Shown here one piece after another: positions 26,764 through 36,216 of a stretch of 58,972 nt of DNA; within the stretch, counting starts at the first letter, position 1; each line of letters starts with the position of its first letter. The translations under genes and the position numbers were made by a program. Origin of the DNA: Lachnospiraceae bacterium UBA1818 (GTDB lineage: Bacteria > Bacillota > Clostridia > Lachnospirales > Lachnospiraceae); the NCBI GenBank assembly GCA_904419285.1, contig CAJFQZ010000014.1, positions 1 to 58,972 on the forward strand. Direction: 5' to 3'. The notes below the pieces were generated by a model, which searched no databases, was not told the DNA's origin, and was given only the letters and a program-made list of their open reading frames with translations.

Positions 26764-28647
26764 ATGAATAAAAAGCAGAAAAAAATGCTGGCCAGGATAC
26801 TGATCGCAGCGGCGCTTCTGATCGGTTTTCATTTTCTTCCGTTTACCGGATATGTGAGATTCCTGTTTTACCTGATCCCCTATCTGGTCATCGGATATGA
26901 CATCCTGATCAAGGCGTTCAAGGGGATAAAAAACAGACAGCCGTTTGACGAGAGCCTTCTGATGGCGGTCGCCACCATCGGAGCCATCGCCATCGCGCTG
27001 CATGGAGACGGTGATTACACAGAGGCGATCGCGGTCATGCTGTTCTATCAGGTCGGCGAGTGGTTCCAAAGCTATGCGGTTGGAAAGAGCCGGAGAAATA
27101 TCAGTGATCTGATGGATATCCGGCCGGATTATGCGAATATCGAACAGGATGGAAAGCTGGAGCAGGTGGATCCGGATGAGGTGGAGATCGGTTCTGTGAT
27201 CGTGGTCCAGCCGGGTGAGAAGGTGCCGATCGACGGCATCGTGATGGAGGGAAGTTCCACTCTGAACACGAGCGCCCTGACCGGGGAGAGCCTGCCCAGA
27301 GACGCGAAGGAGGGCGACGAGATCATCAGCGGATGCATCAACATGACAGGCGTCCTTAAGATCAGGACGACGAAGGAGTTCGGAGAGTCGACCGTCTCCA
27401 AGATCCTGGACCTGGTGGAGAATGCCAGCTCCCGCAAATCCAGATCAGAAGAGTTCATCACGAAGTTTGCAAGGATCTATACTCCGGCAGTTGTATACAG
27501 CGCTATTGCGCTTGCGGTCCTTCCGCCGCTTGTCCGGATGCTTGGAATGGGAGTCAGCGCCGACTGGGGAACCTGGATCTACCGGGCCCTCACATTCCTT
27601 GTCATAAGCTGTCCGTGCGCGCTGGTCATCAGTATCCCGCTGAGCTTCTTTGCTGGGATCGGCGGCGCCAGCAACGCGGGCGTTCTGGTCAAAGGATCAA
27701 ACTATCTTGAGACGCTGTCCAGGACAAAGTATGTGGTCTTCGACAAGACAGGAACGCTGACCCAGGGCGTGTTCGAAGTAAATGAAGTCCACCACAATGA
27801 GATGGACAGAGAGAAGCTTCTCGAGTATGCTGCACTGGCAGAGAGCGCCTCATCCCACCCGATCAGCAGAAGCCTGCAGCGGGCATACGGGAAGGAGATA
27901 GACAGAAGCCGTGTGACGGATATCAGGGAGATCAGCGGAAACGGTGTGACCGCTATGGTGGATGGTATTCAAGTGGCGGCCGGCAATTCCAAGCTGATGG
28001 ATAAGCTCGGGGTGAAGTGGATCGACTGCCATCAGACCGGCACCATCATCCATATGGCGGTGGATGGAAAATATGCCGGGCACATTGTGATATCAGACAT
28101 TGAGAAACCGCACGCAAAGGAGGCGGTCAGAGCGCTGCGCTCAGCAGGAGTGGAGAAGACGGTCATGCTGACCGGTGATTCATGGAAAGTGGCGGAGCAT
28201 GTAGCGGCAGATCTTGGAATCGATGAAGTGCACGCAGAGCTTCTCCCGGCGGATAAGGTGGAGAAGGTGGAAGAGCTGATTGAGAAGAGACCGGAAAAAG
28301 GAAAACTCGCTTTCGTCGGCGACGGCATCAATGATGCGCCGGTCCTTTCACGTGCGGATATCGGGATCGCCATGGGCGCTATGGGATCCGATGCAGCCAT
28401 CGAGGCGGCAGATATCGTTCTTATGGACGATGATCCGCTGAAGATCGCAAAGGCGATCAGGATCTCGAGAAAGTGTCTGCGGATCGTGTATGAGAATATC
28501 TGGTTTGCAATCGGCATCAAGCTGATCTGCCTGGTGCTTGGGGCGGCCGGAATCGCGAACATGTGGCTTGCCATTTTCGCGGACGTGGGCGTCATGATCA
28601 TTGCAGTGCTCAATGCAATCCGTGCGCTGTTTGTGAAGAAACTGTAA
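26764..28647 (+). CDS. Heavy-metal-translocating P1B-type ATPase without N-terminal HMA domain
   Basis: A 627-residue inner-membrane ATPase that exports soft or transition metals. It has the membrane metal-binding motif Cys283-Pro-Cys285 (SCPCALV), the phosphorylated Asp327 in DKTGTLT, the actuator TGES (LTGESLP) and the hinge GDGINDAP. About eight transmembrane helices are expected. SCPC places it with zinc/cadmium/lead or copper pumps. The neighbouring SmtB-like regulator and the lack of a His-rich tail favour Zn/Cd, but this is inference. GAGAAGGA precedes the ATG. It belongs to the divergent metal-resistance unit. Confidence 0.92.
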   Translation: MNKKQKKMLARILIAAALLIGFHFLPFTGYVRFLFYLIPYLVIGYDILIKAFKGIKNRQPFDESLLMAVATIGAIAIALHGDGDYTEAIAVMLFYQVGEWFQSYAVGKSRRNISDLMDIRPDYANIEQDGKLEQVDPDEVEIGSVIVVQPGEKVPIDGIVMEGSSTLNTSALTGESLPRDAKEGDEIISGCINMTGVLKIRTTKEFGESTVSKILDLVENASSRKSRSEEFITKFARIYTPAVVYSAIALAVLPPLVRMLGMGVSADWGTWIYRALTFLVISCPCALVISIPLSFFAGIGGASNAGVLVKGSNYLETLSRTKYVVFDKTGTLTQGVFEVNEVHHNEMDREKLLEYAALAESASSHPISRSLQRAYGKEIDRSRVTDIREISGNGVTAMVDGIQVAAGNSKLMDKLGVKWIDCHQTGTIIHMAVDGKYAGHIVISDIEKPHAKEAVRALRSAGVEKTVMLTGDSWKVAEHVAADLGIDEVHAELLPADKVEKVEELIEKRPEKGKLAFVGDGINDAPVLSRADIGIAMGAMGSDAAIEAADIVLMDDDPLKIAKAIRISRKCLRIVYENIWFAIGIKLICLVLGAAGIANMWLAIFADVGVMIIAVLNAIRALFVKKL

Positions 28648-28684
28648 GAAATGCTGATTCTGCAATTCGGAAAACGGGCAGAAG

Positions 28685-28716
28685 AAAAGAGAGGTGCTGC
28701 GGCATCTCTCTTTCTT
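28685..28716. terminator. Terminator between the convergent ATPase and HelD genes
   Basis: AAAGAGAGGTGC pairs with GCATCTCTCTTT (one G-U pair), followed by CTTT. A-rich sequence on the other side lets it work on both strands. Confidence 0.78.
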
Positions 28717-28731
28717 TATGTGTTCCTTTCT

Positions 28732-31700
28732 TCAACTCTTCTTCTGAAGCTTTTGGTAGAGTTCCAGGATTTCCCCATAGTCCTTTCCACATAGGAAATA
28801 ATAGTCGATCTGCCGGTCTCCCTCAGTATACAGATAGGTGCCGTACATGGGAATATTGCAGCACAGGACGGTTTCCTCCGCGGCAATGCCGAGACCATAA
28901 CCGTATTCGGACACCAGCAGCGGCATGCGCAGCCGTTTCCCGCCGAAGCTGATATAGCGCGCCTTGTGGTCCATTCGCTTCAGATCTTCTGTGAGAATCC
29001 CTTTGGCAGACAGTTTTTCACTTTTCTGCCAGTCAAAATATTCCCATGTGCGGATGGTGTCCCCGCTCTCGATCTGCCGGGGAAGCGCAGTTCTCTCGGA
29101 GAGCAGCCGGCGGCCGTCTCTGTCGAAGAACCGCAGGGCTCCGCTCCTTCTGTCAGCCTGTATCCTGACCTTGTCGGTGGATAGCTCTACAAGCGATTTC
29201 CCTGCCCGTGCCGTCCATGCGACAGGACCTTCCGGCCGGCGGTCCCACCATCCTGGGGATGGATCGGGTGATCTTCCGGAGAGAAACTGTACCCGGATCA
29301 CTGCGTCGGTGATCGGAGTAAGGCGGAGGATCCCGCTGCGGCTGATCAGATCGAAACACTGCCGTGTCCGTTTTATATCACGAATTGCGAGATCTGCGGT
29401 TCCGGCGGCATCCTTTCGCTGCAGGATCCTGCTGTCCGGAGACGCTCCGAAGGGATAAGGCGAGGAGTTGACGGGAAGATCCGCGGGCGTCCCGGCAGGC
29501 CGCGGTTTATAAATGGCGGCAGGCGCCTGAGAGGACGGAGCAGAGGCCGCGCTGGAGGCTTTCCTCCCTGCGGCGTCAGAAGCACACCCGGTCTCATACC
29601 GAACCGCTCTGTTCGGTGTTCCGGGGGCAGATGTCCCGCCTGTATGGATGGAGGAGTCCGTATGTGCAGGAACGTCCTCCTTCCGGGGTTCCGGCAGCCG
29701 CTCCATCTCCCGCTCAGGAGCCGGCTTTCCGATCAGATCTGTCAGATCCCCCATATGCACGATGGTCAGCTCATGCAGTGCCCGGGTGGCTGCCACATAC
29801 AGAAGCTTCACGTATGCATCCTCCGCCGGATAGTTCTCCCTGGAAGGGTGATAGAGGAGTACTGCGTCGAACTCCAGTCCCTTTGTATATTCTACGGGGA
29901 GAACCATGATCCCCTCCGTGAAGCTGGCGGTCGCGGGATCCGTATCCGCAAGGAGCAGCTCTGAGCCGAGATGTTTCTTTACCGCGTCGGCCTCCTCCTC
30001 GTCCCGGCAGATCACGGCGATGGTCTCCCGGCCGTCCGCCTGCCATTTCCGGACAGATCCTGCAGTTTCCCGGAGCATTTCCGCCTCATCCCGGCAGCTG
30101 ACCGTGCGGACCGGAGCGCCGTGGCGGCGGATGGGATCTGCCGGGTAGACGGGAAAGCTTCCGTGCCGCAGGATCCCGGCAGCGAAGCCGGAGATTTCCA
30201 CGGTATTGCGGTAGCTCTTTTTCAGTACTCCGAACCCGCCGGGCAGTCCTTTGAGGAGTAGCTTCTTCAGATCCTCCCAGTCGTTGAGCCCATATCCGTA
30301 ATGGATGTTCTGGGACACATCGCCCATGATGGTGTAGGTGCAGCCCCGGAGGCAGTAGGCAAGGGAGCCGTACGCCGTCATGCCGAAATCCTGCGCCTCA
30401 TCGATGATCACATGGCTTGCCTCGCGGATGCCGTCAGTCTCCTTGATCCTTTTATAGAGGAAGGCCAGCGCCGCCAGGTCGTAGAGGTCAAATGCGTTTT
30501 CCACGGGCGGCACAGCCTTCCCTTTCTCTGCCTGAGCGGCGAGAAAGTCCTGATAGACTTCGAAAATGGAGCCCTTCCAGACATCCCTGCCGAAGTGACG
30601 GCGGTATTTCCGCAGGAGCTCCTTCTTCACATCCGGCGGATAAGTCATCTGCCTTCCGGCCGTCTCGTTCTCCAGCCTTGTAAGAAGGATCCGGTTGAGC
30701 ATATTGATCTTGCCCTGCATGGAGACCAGGGGATTGTTTTTCAGGCAGCTGCGGATCGTGCTCTCCTTTATGAGCAGGACGCCGTTGTCCATCATGACCC
30801 GTTCCACAGGGATCGACGCTTCCTCATAGTCCTGACAGAAACGCTCCAGGTCATGGAACCAGTCATAACTCCCCTTGATCCGCATGGCATCTTCTGGACC
30901 TGCATTTTTCGTTCTGCCGGGATGCCGGACAGAATACAGAGCGGGATCCCAATCCTCATAGAGCAGGCGGATAAAGAGCTGCTCCATCGTCATCTGGGAT
31001 ACTCCATATACGTCCAGATCCGGAAGCACGCTGGTGATGTAGTTCAGAAGGATGCGGTTGCTCCCGATGATATAGAAGTCTTCCGGGCGGAAGTCCTCCT
31101 CATAGTTATAGAGGATATAGGAAATACGGTGCATCGCCACAGTGGTCTTACCCGATCCGGCGACGCCTTGCACGATGAGGTTCATCCGGGGAGATCTGCG
31201 GATGACGGCATTCTGCTCTTTCTGGATGGTGGCGATGATCTCGCCGAGCACAGCGCTTTTATTCCTGGCGAGATATTTTGTGAGCAGTTCATCATTCGCC
31301 ACAACGTCCGAGTCGAAGAAATCGATCAGCCGGTCATCCGCGATCTCATAGGTCCGCTTCCGCTTCAGCTCGATCGTCTGAGAACCTTCATTCTTAACTG
31401 TATAAGTGCAGGGACCTAATCCGTTTTCGTAGTAAACAGAAGCGATGGGCGCCCGCCAGTCAATGACTGTGGGTTCGGAGCCGTTTCTGGAGATGCCCAC
31501 CCGTCCCACATAGTAGGATTCGTCCTGCGGAAGCCTGGGATCCCGGAAATCAATGCGCCCGAAATAGGGCTTTATCCGTGCCTTGCGGCAGCGCAGCAGA
31601 TCCCGCTGGTTTTCCCGCATCTGAGACTGGGTGTTGTGGAACATGGCGAGGGCTTCCTTGTCCTTCGTCCCGTAAGTCTCCATCAATTCGTGCAGTTCAT

Positions 31701-31839
31701 CCGACAACTGTGCACTGTACTGTTCTGCTTTCTCAAGATTTTCCTGCGCGATGCCGATGATCTCTGCAAGCTGTTCCTCCTCGGATCTGCGGTCGAGTCC
31801 CGGGACCGCGCGGAAACAATTACCTGTGTGTGGTTTCAC
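28732..31839 (-). CDS. HelD-type superfamily 1 helicase fused to a GH31 N-terminal-like domain
   Basis: The first 710 or so residues are a HelD-like motor ATPase: coiled-coil N-terminus (EEQLAEIIGIAQENLEKAEQ), Walker A VQGVAGSGKTT (about 31142-31170), Walker B IIDEAQDF (about 30385-30410) and motif VI ATRALHE. HelD proteins bind RNA polymerase and recycle stalled complexes. A linker rich in Ala, Pro and Ser (about 125 residues) leads to a C-terminal segment of about 210 residues that resembles the N-terminal beta-sandwich of GH31 glucosidases (SGILRLTPITDAVIRVQF, LLVSEYGYGLG, DYYFLCGKDYGEILELYQ) without any catalytic barrel. The start is uncertain: GTG 31839 has AGGTGA upstream; TTG 31881 is an alternative. 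Confidence 0.82.
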   Translation of the reverse strand: MKPHTGNCFRAVPGLDRRSEEEQLAEIIGIAQENLEKAEQYSAQLSDELHELMETYGTKDKEALAMFHNTQSQMRENQRDLLRCRKARIKPYFGRIDFRDPRLPQDESYYVGRVGISRNGSEPTVIDWRAPIASVYYENGLGPCTYTVKNEGSQTIELKRKRTYEIADDRLIDFFDSDVVANDELLTKYLARNKSAVLGEIIATIQKEQNAVIRRSPRMNLIVQGVAGSGKTTVAMHRISYILYNYEEDFRPEDFYIIGSNRILLNYITSVLPDLDVYGVSQMTMEQLFIRLLYEDWDPALYSVRHPGRTKNAGPEDAMRIKGSYDWFHDLERFCQDYEEASIPVERVMMDNGVLLIKESTIRSCLKNNPLVSMQGKINMLNRILLTRLENETAGRQMTYPPDVKKELLRKYRRHFGRDVWKGSIFEVYQDFLAAQAEKGKAVPPVENAFDLYDLAALAFLYKRIKETDGIREASHVIIDEAQDFGMTAYGSLAYCLRGCTYTIMGDVSQNIHYGYGLNDWEDLKKLLLKGLPGGFGVLKKSYRNTVEISGFAAGILRHGSFPVYPADPIRRHGAPVRTVSCRDEAEMLRETAGSVRKWQADGRETIAVICRDEEEADAVKKHLGSELLLADTDPATASFTEGIMVLPVEYTKGLEFDAVLLYHPSRENYPAEDAYVKLLYVAATRALHELTIVHMGDLTDLIGKPAPEREMERLPEPRKEDVPAHTDSSIHTGGTSAPGTPNRAVRYETGCASDAAGRKASSAASAPSSQAPAAIYKPRPAGTPADLPVNSSPYPFGASPDSRILQRKDAAGTADLAIRDIKRTRQCFDLISRSGILRLTPITDAVIRVQFLSGRSPDPSPGWWDRRPEGPVAWTARAGKSLVELSTDKVRIQADRRSGALRFFDRDGRRLLSERTALPRQIESGDTIRTWEYFDWQKSEKLSAKGILTEDLKRMDHKARYISFGGKRLRMPLLVSEYGYGLGIAAEETVLCCNIPMYGTYLYTEGDRQIDYYFLCGKDYGEILELYQKLQKKS

Positions 31840-31876
31840 CTGATAGTCACCTGCCTTTCTGGCATCAGATTTTCGA

Positions 31877-31927
31877 CACAAAGGGGAATAAAGGATCCCA
31901 GAGAAACTGTCTCCGCGATCCTTTGTG
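31877..31927 (-). promoter_or_regulatory. Mutually exclusive hairpins in the HelD gene leader
   Basis: CACAAAGG (31877-31884) can pair with CCTTTGTG (31920-31927), or AAGGATC (31891-31897) with GATCCTT (31917-31923). The two pairings share bases 31920-31923, so they exclude each other. The segment lies between the promoter and the candidate start codons. Confidence 0.5.
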
Positions 31928-31960
31928 TGAAATTGCTATCCTGTCTTGGTGTGTAAAGGT

Positions 31961-31990
31961 AATATAGCATTTGAAGAATTGAACTGTCAA
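31961..31990 (-). promoter_or_regulatory. Promoter of the HelD-type gene
   Basis: On the minus strand TTGACA (31985-31990), an 18-base spacer and TATATT (31961-31966). Confidence 0.7.
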
Positions 31991-32300
31991 TTTTATATCG
32001 GATTTATTTTGAATATGGAAGCACAATGTAAACACGGAATAAAGAATATTTGATTTAGAAGGAGAGTTTAAGATTTGGAAACAAGGGCCTATTTTTGAAA
32101 TTATGGTGATCTGTGTCCTCGGGCTGTGTTCCTGTGGTGAAATGTAGGATATGCTGAAAAGTTAAGCTCCTTATATGGCGCTCATTAGGGATGCGGCAAA
32201 GGTGTTTGCAATTATAAATGAAGGAGCAGGGGGCTTGGGATATCATGCATCGCAGGTTATCTAAGGATTCATCTATTAATAGAGTGTATTTATAAAAATA
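31991..32300. other. Intergenic segment with possible decayed coding sequence
   Basis: No intact gene is visible. On the plus strand, short stop-broken stretches such as MALIRDAAKVFAIINEGAGG (from about 32175) look protein-like, so this may be the remnant of a gene disrupted when the AT-rich cassette arrived. The family is not recognised and the call is weak. Confidence 0.25.
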
Positions 32301-32303
32301 TCT

Positions 32304-32331
32304 TTTACAAATACATAAATTATGGTAGTAT
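32304..32331 (+). promoter_or_regulatory. Promoter of the AT-rich three-gene cassette
   Basis: TTTACA (32304-32309), a 16-base spacer and TAGTAT (32326-32331). Confidence 0.55.
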
Positions 32332-32343
32332 TTATTTGGTGGT

Positions 32344-32380
32344 GACAGAATTTCTTGGAATGAGAAATTCTGTCTTTTTT
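32344..32380 (+). terminator. Leader terminator / attenuator before the cassette
   Basis: GACAGAATTTCT and AGAAATTCTGTC form a perfect 12-base stem with a seven-base loop, followed by six T residues. It lies between the promoter and the first gene, so transcription must read through it or be regulated by it. Confidence 0.8.
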
Positions 32381-32423
32381 GCGTCAGCAGAAAAGGAAAA
32401 ATATACTGAAAAGAGGGGCGTGC

Positions 32424-33545
32424 ATGCAGTCAGATAAAAAATCAGTAATGGATAAAATTGGAAAAGTATATAATGTTTTCTCAAAGAAAATTAATTTATT
32501 CTGCGGGTTGATTCTGGTGTGCTTAACAGCGTGTGTAATAATTGATCTTTTCACAGTCCCATACTGTTGTGCATTACTGGAAAGACTTTTTACTTACGAT
32601 ACAGGAAATCTTATAGCTGTAATCCTTGTAATTTGGACTTTTACTGCGACTTTGGTTATTTTTTATCTAGAAAGGCTGGAAAGTCGGCGTTATGGAATAA
32701 GAATGATAACAATAATTCGGCGTTCCTATAATGACAGTAAACTCCTTTTAATGGCAGCCACCTTTATGGCAGAGCTATTGGTTTTGATTTTTGCCTCTGT
32801 TGTATCCTTAGAAATTACATTGACAGTATCATCGATGATTCAGTTTGGAACAATGATTTTTGTGTTTCTTATGGTATGTATTGAAACTTCTGATTATCAT
32901 TTTAGAGAAATAATGAATGGGGAATATCATTCAGTACGTTATCAGGAGTCAATGAATTATAAAGAGGTTGAAAAAGCATATAAAGAATTAATGATTGTCA
33001 GAATGATCCGAAATCTGGACTACTCAAATTATGACAATTTAGAAGAACTAGAACAAGTGCTTCATGCAAATCCAGTCAATAAGAATTGGACAAATATTCG
33101 CAGGCATATAAATCGTAAAACTACTCAGCTTATTCTTGAATCGGGCAACGACAGTAAGGGAATGACAACTATTATATTAAATTTGTTTGATTATAACGAA
33201 GCCAGCCTGGATGATAAAAAAGGAATTTTAATGGCTTTGTTGGAATCACTATCTCCACAGAATCTGGAAATATGCCAAATTCTTCTTTCTACTGAAAAGA
33301 AATACCAGAAAGCGCTTTATGTTTGGTGTATAGTTCTAAACCGTTTTATGGAAGAATTTAACGACGAAAAATGGCGACAAAGTTATTTTGCCTTCTTTTT
33401 TGAGAATATAAAAAACAGTATAGATGAGAATACAGAGAAATTATTATGGAAATGCGCTGAAGAAATAAATCAAGATTATGAAGAAACGGATATGTCATGG
33501 ATATATGATACTTTAGATTATTTTATAGGCGGAGGTGAAGAATAG
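32424..33545 (+). CDS. Four-transmembrane protein with helical cytoplasmic domain (cassette gene 1)
   Basis: A 373-residue protein of unknown family. Hydrophobic helices lie at about 25-44, 63-83, 102-122 and 128-148. The remaining 225 residues are charged and mostly helical, with many Leu/Glu/Lys repeats, and should be cytoplasmic. No enzymatic motif is visible. ATG 32424 follows GAGGGG; an in-frame TTG at 32379 sits in the terminator T-run and is rejected. Its stop overlaps the GTG start of the next gene by one base, which indicates tight coupling. Base composition is clearly more AT-rich than that of neighbouring genes. It might act as a membrane sensor, anchor or effector for its partner. 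Confidence 0.75.
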   Translation: MQSDKKSVMDKIGKVYNVFSKKINLFCGLILVCLTACVIIDLFTVPYCCALLERLFTYDTGNLIAVILVIWTFTATLVIFYLERLESRRYGIRMITIIRRSYNDSKLLLMAATFMAELLVLIFASVVSLEITLTVSSMIQFGTMIFVFLMVCIETSDYHFREIMNGEYHSVRYQESMNYKEVEKAYKELMIVRMIRNLDYSNYDNLEELEQVLHANPVNKNWTNIRRHINRKTTQLILESGNDSKGMTTIILNLFDYNEASLDDKKGILMALLESLSPQNLEICQILLSTEKKYQKALYVWCIVLNRFMEEFNDEKWRQSYFAFFFENIKNSIDENTEKLLWKCAEEINQDYEETDMSWIYDTLDYFIGGGEE

Positions 33546-36178
33546 TGAAGGACATAAGGATATTAACTCTTTATAAACAGTATTACCTTGATTCATATCC
33601 TACCCCCTTGAAGTGTCAATATACAACATGGGGATATTACGATGGGATAGATATAACAGCATGCGAAAGCGATACAAATTCCAGCAACCTTTTTGAAAAA
33701 AGATCTCAGGCTCCTATATCACAAATATGGTACGAGACAGGTGCAGTAATCGAAAGGCTTGAAGGAAAGTATGGGAATCAAATTATAGGAATGTTTCGAT
33801 GTGTATCAGAGCAGGAACAGGAACGGGTAAAGCAGACAGAAGCGTTTTGGGGAATTTATGATAGTATGCCGTTCATGGCTGTTGGATTTCTGCAATTTAC
33901 TGATGGAAATGATTATGAAGAGATTAGCAGGGAAATAGAAAGTAAAGGTGATAAATATGGAGAAAATTTGGAAAAAGAGCACTGCTTTATTCTTACATAT
34001 TGTACTTACGATAACGCAGATTTGATTGTTTTACTGCTGGCAAACAGTATTACAAAAATGAAAAGTATTTTAGAAGAAATAGAGGGGATGCTGACGGTGC
34101 AATATATGCATTCTATTATGGGGGTATCAGAAGTTTATCTTGGGGAATGCAGGGAAAATTCAGAAATACTTAGCGTATGGAGAAAAACAAATTGTTTTGT
34201 TGGGAATTTTATTAAAAGATTGAATATCCATATTGTCACCTCTGGTAACAAGAATATATTGGGTGAGCTGAAGACTGTACTGGATAGGAGCAATGAGATA
34301 TGGGGCCTGCAGGGATATGACAAGGCTTCATACTCCTATATATTCGGGCACGAAAATATCTGTATCACATTGTACGATACAAATGTTAAAAGTTTGATGG
34401 CGCTTCTGGTTCCCGGGGGATTTGCTACACATCAGAACGGTGTATACGGGAGAGGTGTGTATAATATAGAAACTTCATTCGTTGTAAAGGAAAACGAGTG
34501 GAAAGATATTAAAGGTTTGGAGTTGAAAGAACCAGATCAGGAAGAAAAAGAAGGAATATGCAGATTTCTCTTAAGTAAGTACCGTGCTCGTCTAAAAGAA
34601 GTGAAAAAGGAGGATGAAAGTCTTTATTCCTATTATCAGGCGCTGATGCAGACAGTCAATACATTGGATCAATATGAGAATTTCGAAATGTCTAAAAATA
34701 TTTTTTGGCTTTTGTTTCCGGCATTATTACTGTTCGATAATCTATTGGATAAAGCATTCTGCAATGATAAAAGCAACTATTATGAGAGGATTGAGAGTAT
34801 AAAGAGGTCAATTAAGCGGTTTCTGGATTCAGTGAATTCTGTTATTTACCACACCATTCACACAGATCAGATGTTCCTTATGGTCCCGGGATACAGCGGA
34901 AGTCCTTTTTCGATACCGATAAAACTAAGTCTGATGTATACATGGTTTATTGATAAGGTTACAAGTGTTCTCAATGACAGCAGTCATAAATATTGTTGCA
35001 TACTGGCGCCCGAAATGGAATCGCGGCCAATTACCAATATAATAGGATTTGGTCTTCCAGCAAGAGATCGATTAATTTTAGTCAGACTTTCTCAGCGATC
35101 ACTTTTCCTTCCGCGCGACTTAATGATTATTCTTAATCACGAAATTGCACATTACGTATCAGAACAAGTGCGCAATCGAGCGGCAAGGCTGGATGGCATT
35201 ACTGTAACGCTTGCATATTTTGTAGCAGAATATATCTTTCCGGAAAACTACAATCCTAATGCATTAACTAAAATGGAAAAATGTGTTTCTCACAGATTGA
35301 AAGAAGACATAAAAAATACATTACAAACAAATGCTCTTTATTTCCTGATGGAGTACAATAGTCATCAGTTTAAAGAGGAAGAAGATATATATGCAAATAA
35401 CCTTTCGGAAAAATTGTTTGATGCGGTATGGAATTATATCGGACCGACAGAAAAGCGAGCCCATAAGGTAATTTTTAGTCTTCCGGATGATATAAGAGAA
35501 GAAATAGAAAAAAATGATGAAGAATTTACAAGACTAATGAGATTCGTATATAGAATACAGAGACATCTAGATGGAAACAGAAAAAAAATGCAGGGAGATA
35601 GAAGAGTAAAGCAGACTATTGATCGGATCTTAAAAATATATAGAGAAATTTTCAGCGACGTTGCAGCAATGGTTATATTAAAAATTGACGAAAATGATTT
35701 CAGAGAGGCTTTTCAGATTTCAGAAGGAAGAAAAATCTTTGAAGAAAACAGACCTGAGGAACAAATGCTTAGAGAAAAAGTTATTTACTGTCTAATAAAT
35801 AGAATATCTCCAGATGATGAAATTTTTTCTGTATCAGGTCATTTTGAAGACAAAGAGGACTTAAAAAGTAATATAAAAGATGAAGAACATGAGAGCGTTG
35901 TATCAGACATTTACCGCTATGGTTGGATGCAGAGAGAGTTGTTGATTTACGCAAAAAAAGTATATGAAAGACTGGTTAGAAGAATAGAGGAAAAAGATTG
36001 TAAGGAAGATGTGAAAGCAATCAGGAAACTATTCAATTTGTTTAAAGGGAAACCAGAGTTGGAGTGTTCAGAAATTTATCATCGCATTAATAATTGCATT
36101 TCCGAATATGCTAAGAAGCAAGAGTTGGATTATATGGCTTGGAAAGAAGAAAATAAGTATAGTCTTGACAATATGTAA
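33545..36178 (+). CDS. Large HEIAH metalloprotease-like protein (cassette gene 2)
   Basis: An 877-residue cytoplasmic protein. The N-terminal 330 residues alternate predicted strands and helices (WGYYDGIDI near 29-37, HCFILTYCTYDNADLIVLLL near 145-164) and may be one or two ferredoxin-like sensor folds. Residues 360-500 are helical. The central ILNHEIAHYVSEQV contains HExxH (His532, Glu533, His536). A candidate third ligand, Glu701 in EIFSDVAAM, forms an ExxxD pattern with Asp705 as in gluzincin peptidases. The C-terminus is helical and highly charged. It starts with GTG overlapping the previous stop. No known family is recognised. A membrane-associated protease responding to a signal through its partner is plausible but unproven. 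Confidence 0.75.
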   Translation: MKDIRILTLYKQYYLDSYPTPLKCQYTTWGYYDGIDITACESDTNSSNLFEKRSQAPISQIWYETGAVIERLEGKYGNQIIGMFRCVSEQEQERVKQTEAFWGIYDSMPFMAVGFLQFTDGNDYEEISREIESKGDKYGENLEKEHCFILTYCTYDNADLIVLLLANSITKMKSILEEIEGMLTVQYMHSIMGVSEVYLGECRENSEILSVWRKTNCFVGNFIKRLNIHIVTSGNKNILGELKTVLDRSNEIWGLQGYDKASYSYIFGHENICITLYDTNVKSLMALLVPGGFATHQNGVYGRGVYNIETSFVVKENEWKDIKGLELKEPDQEEKEGICRFLLSKYRARLKEVKKEDESLYSYYQALMQTVNTLDQYENFEMSKNIFWLLFPALLLFDNLLDKAFCNDKSNYYERIESIKRSIKRFLDSVNSVIYHTIHTDQMFLMVPGYSGSPFSIPIKLSLMYTWFIDKVTSVLNDSSHKYCCILAPEMESRPITNIIGFGLPARDRLILVRLSQRSLFLPRDLMIILNHEIAHYVSEQVRNRAARLDGITVTLAYFVAEYIFPENYNPNALTKMEKCVSHRLKEDIKNTLQTNALYFLMEYNSHQFKEEEDIYANNLSEKLFDAVWNYIGPTEKRAHKVIFSLPDDIREEIEKNDEEFTRLMRFVYRIQRHLDGNRKKMQGDRRVKQTIDRILKIYREIFSDVAAMVILKIDENDFREAFQISEGRKIFEENRPEEQMLREKVIYCLINRISPDDEIFSVSGHFEDKEDLKSNIKDEEHESVVSDIYRYGWMQRELLIYAKKVYERLVRRIEEKDCKEDVKAIRKLFNLFKGKPELECSEIYHRINNCISEYAKKQELDYMAWKEENKYSLDNM

Positions 36179-36216
36179 TATATAATATTAAAATGTATAA
36201 ACGGAGGAATAGAAAA

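Noticed and set aside
30301-31419. A 372-residue open frame opposite the HelD-type gene
   Set aside because: It overlaps the helicase motifs on the other strand and has no recognisable domain or ribosome binding site.
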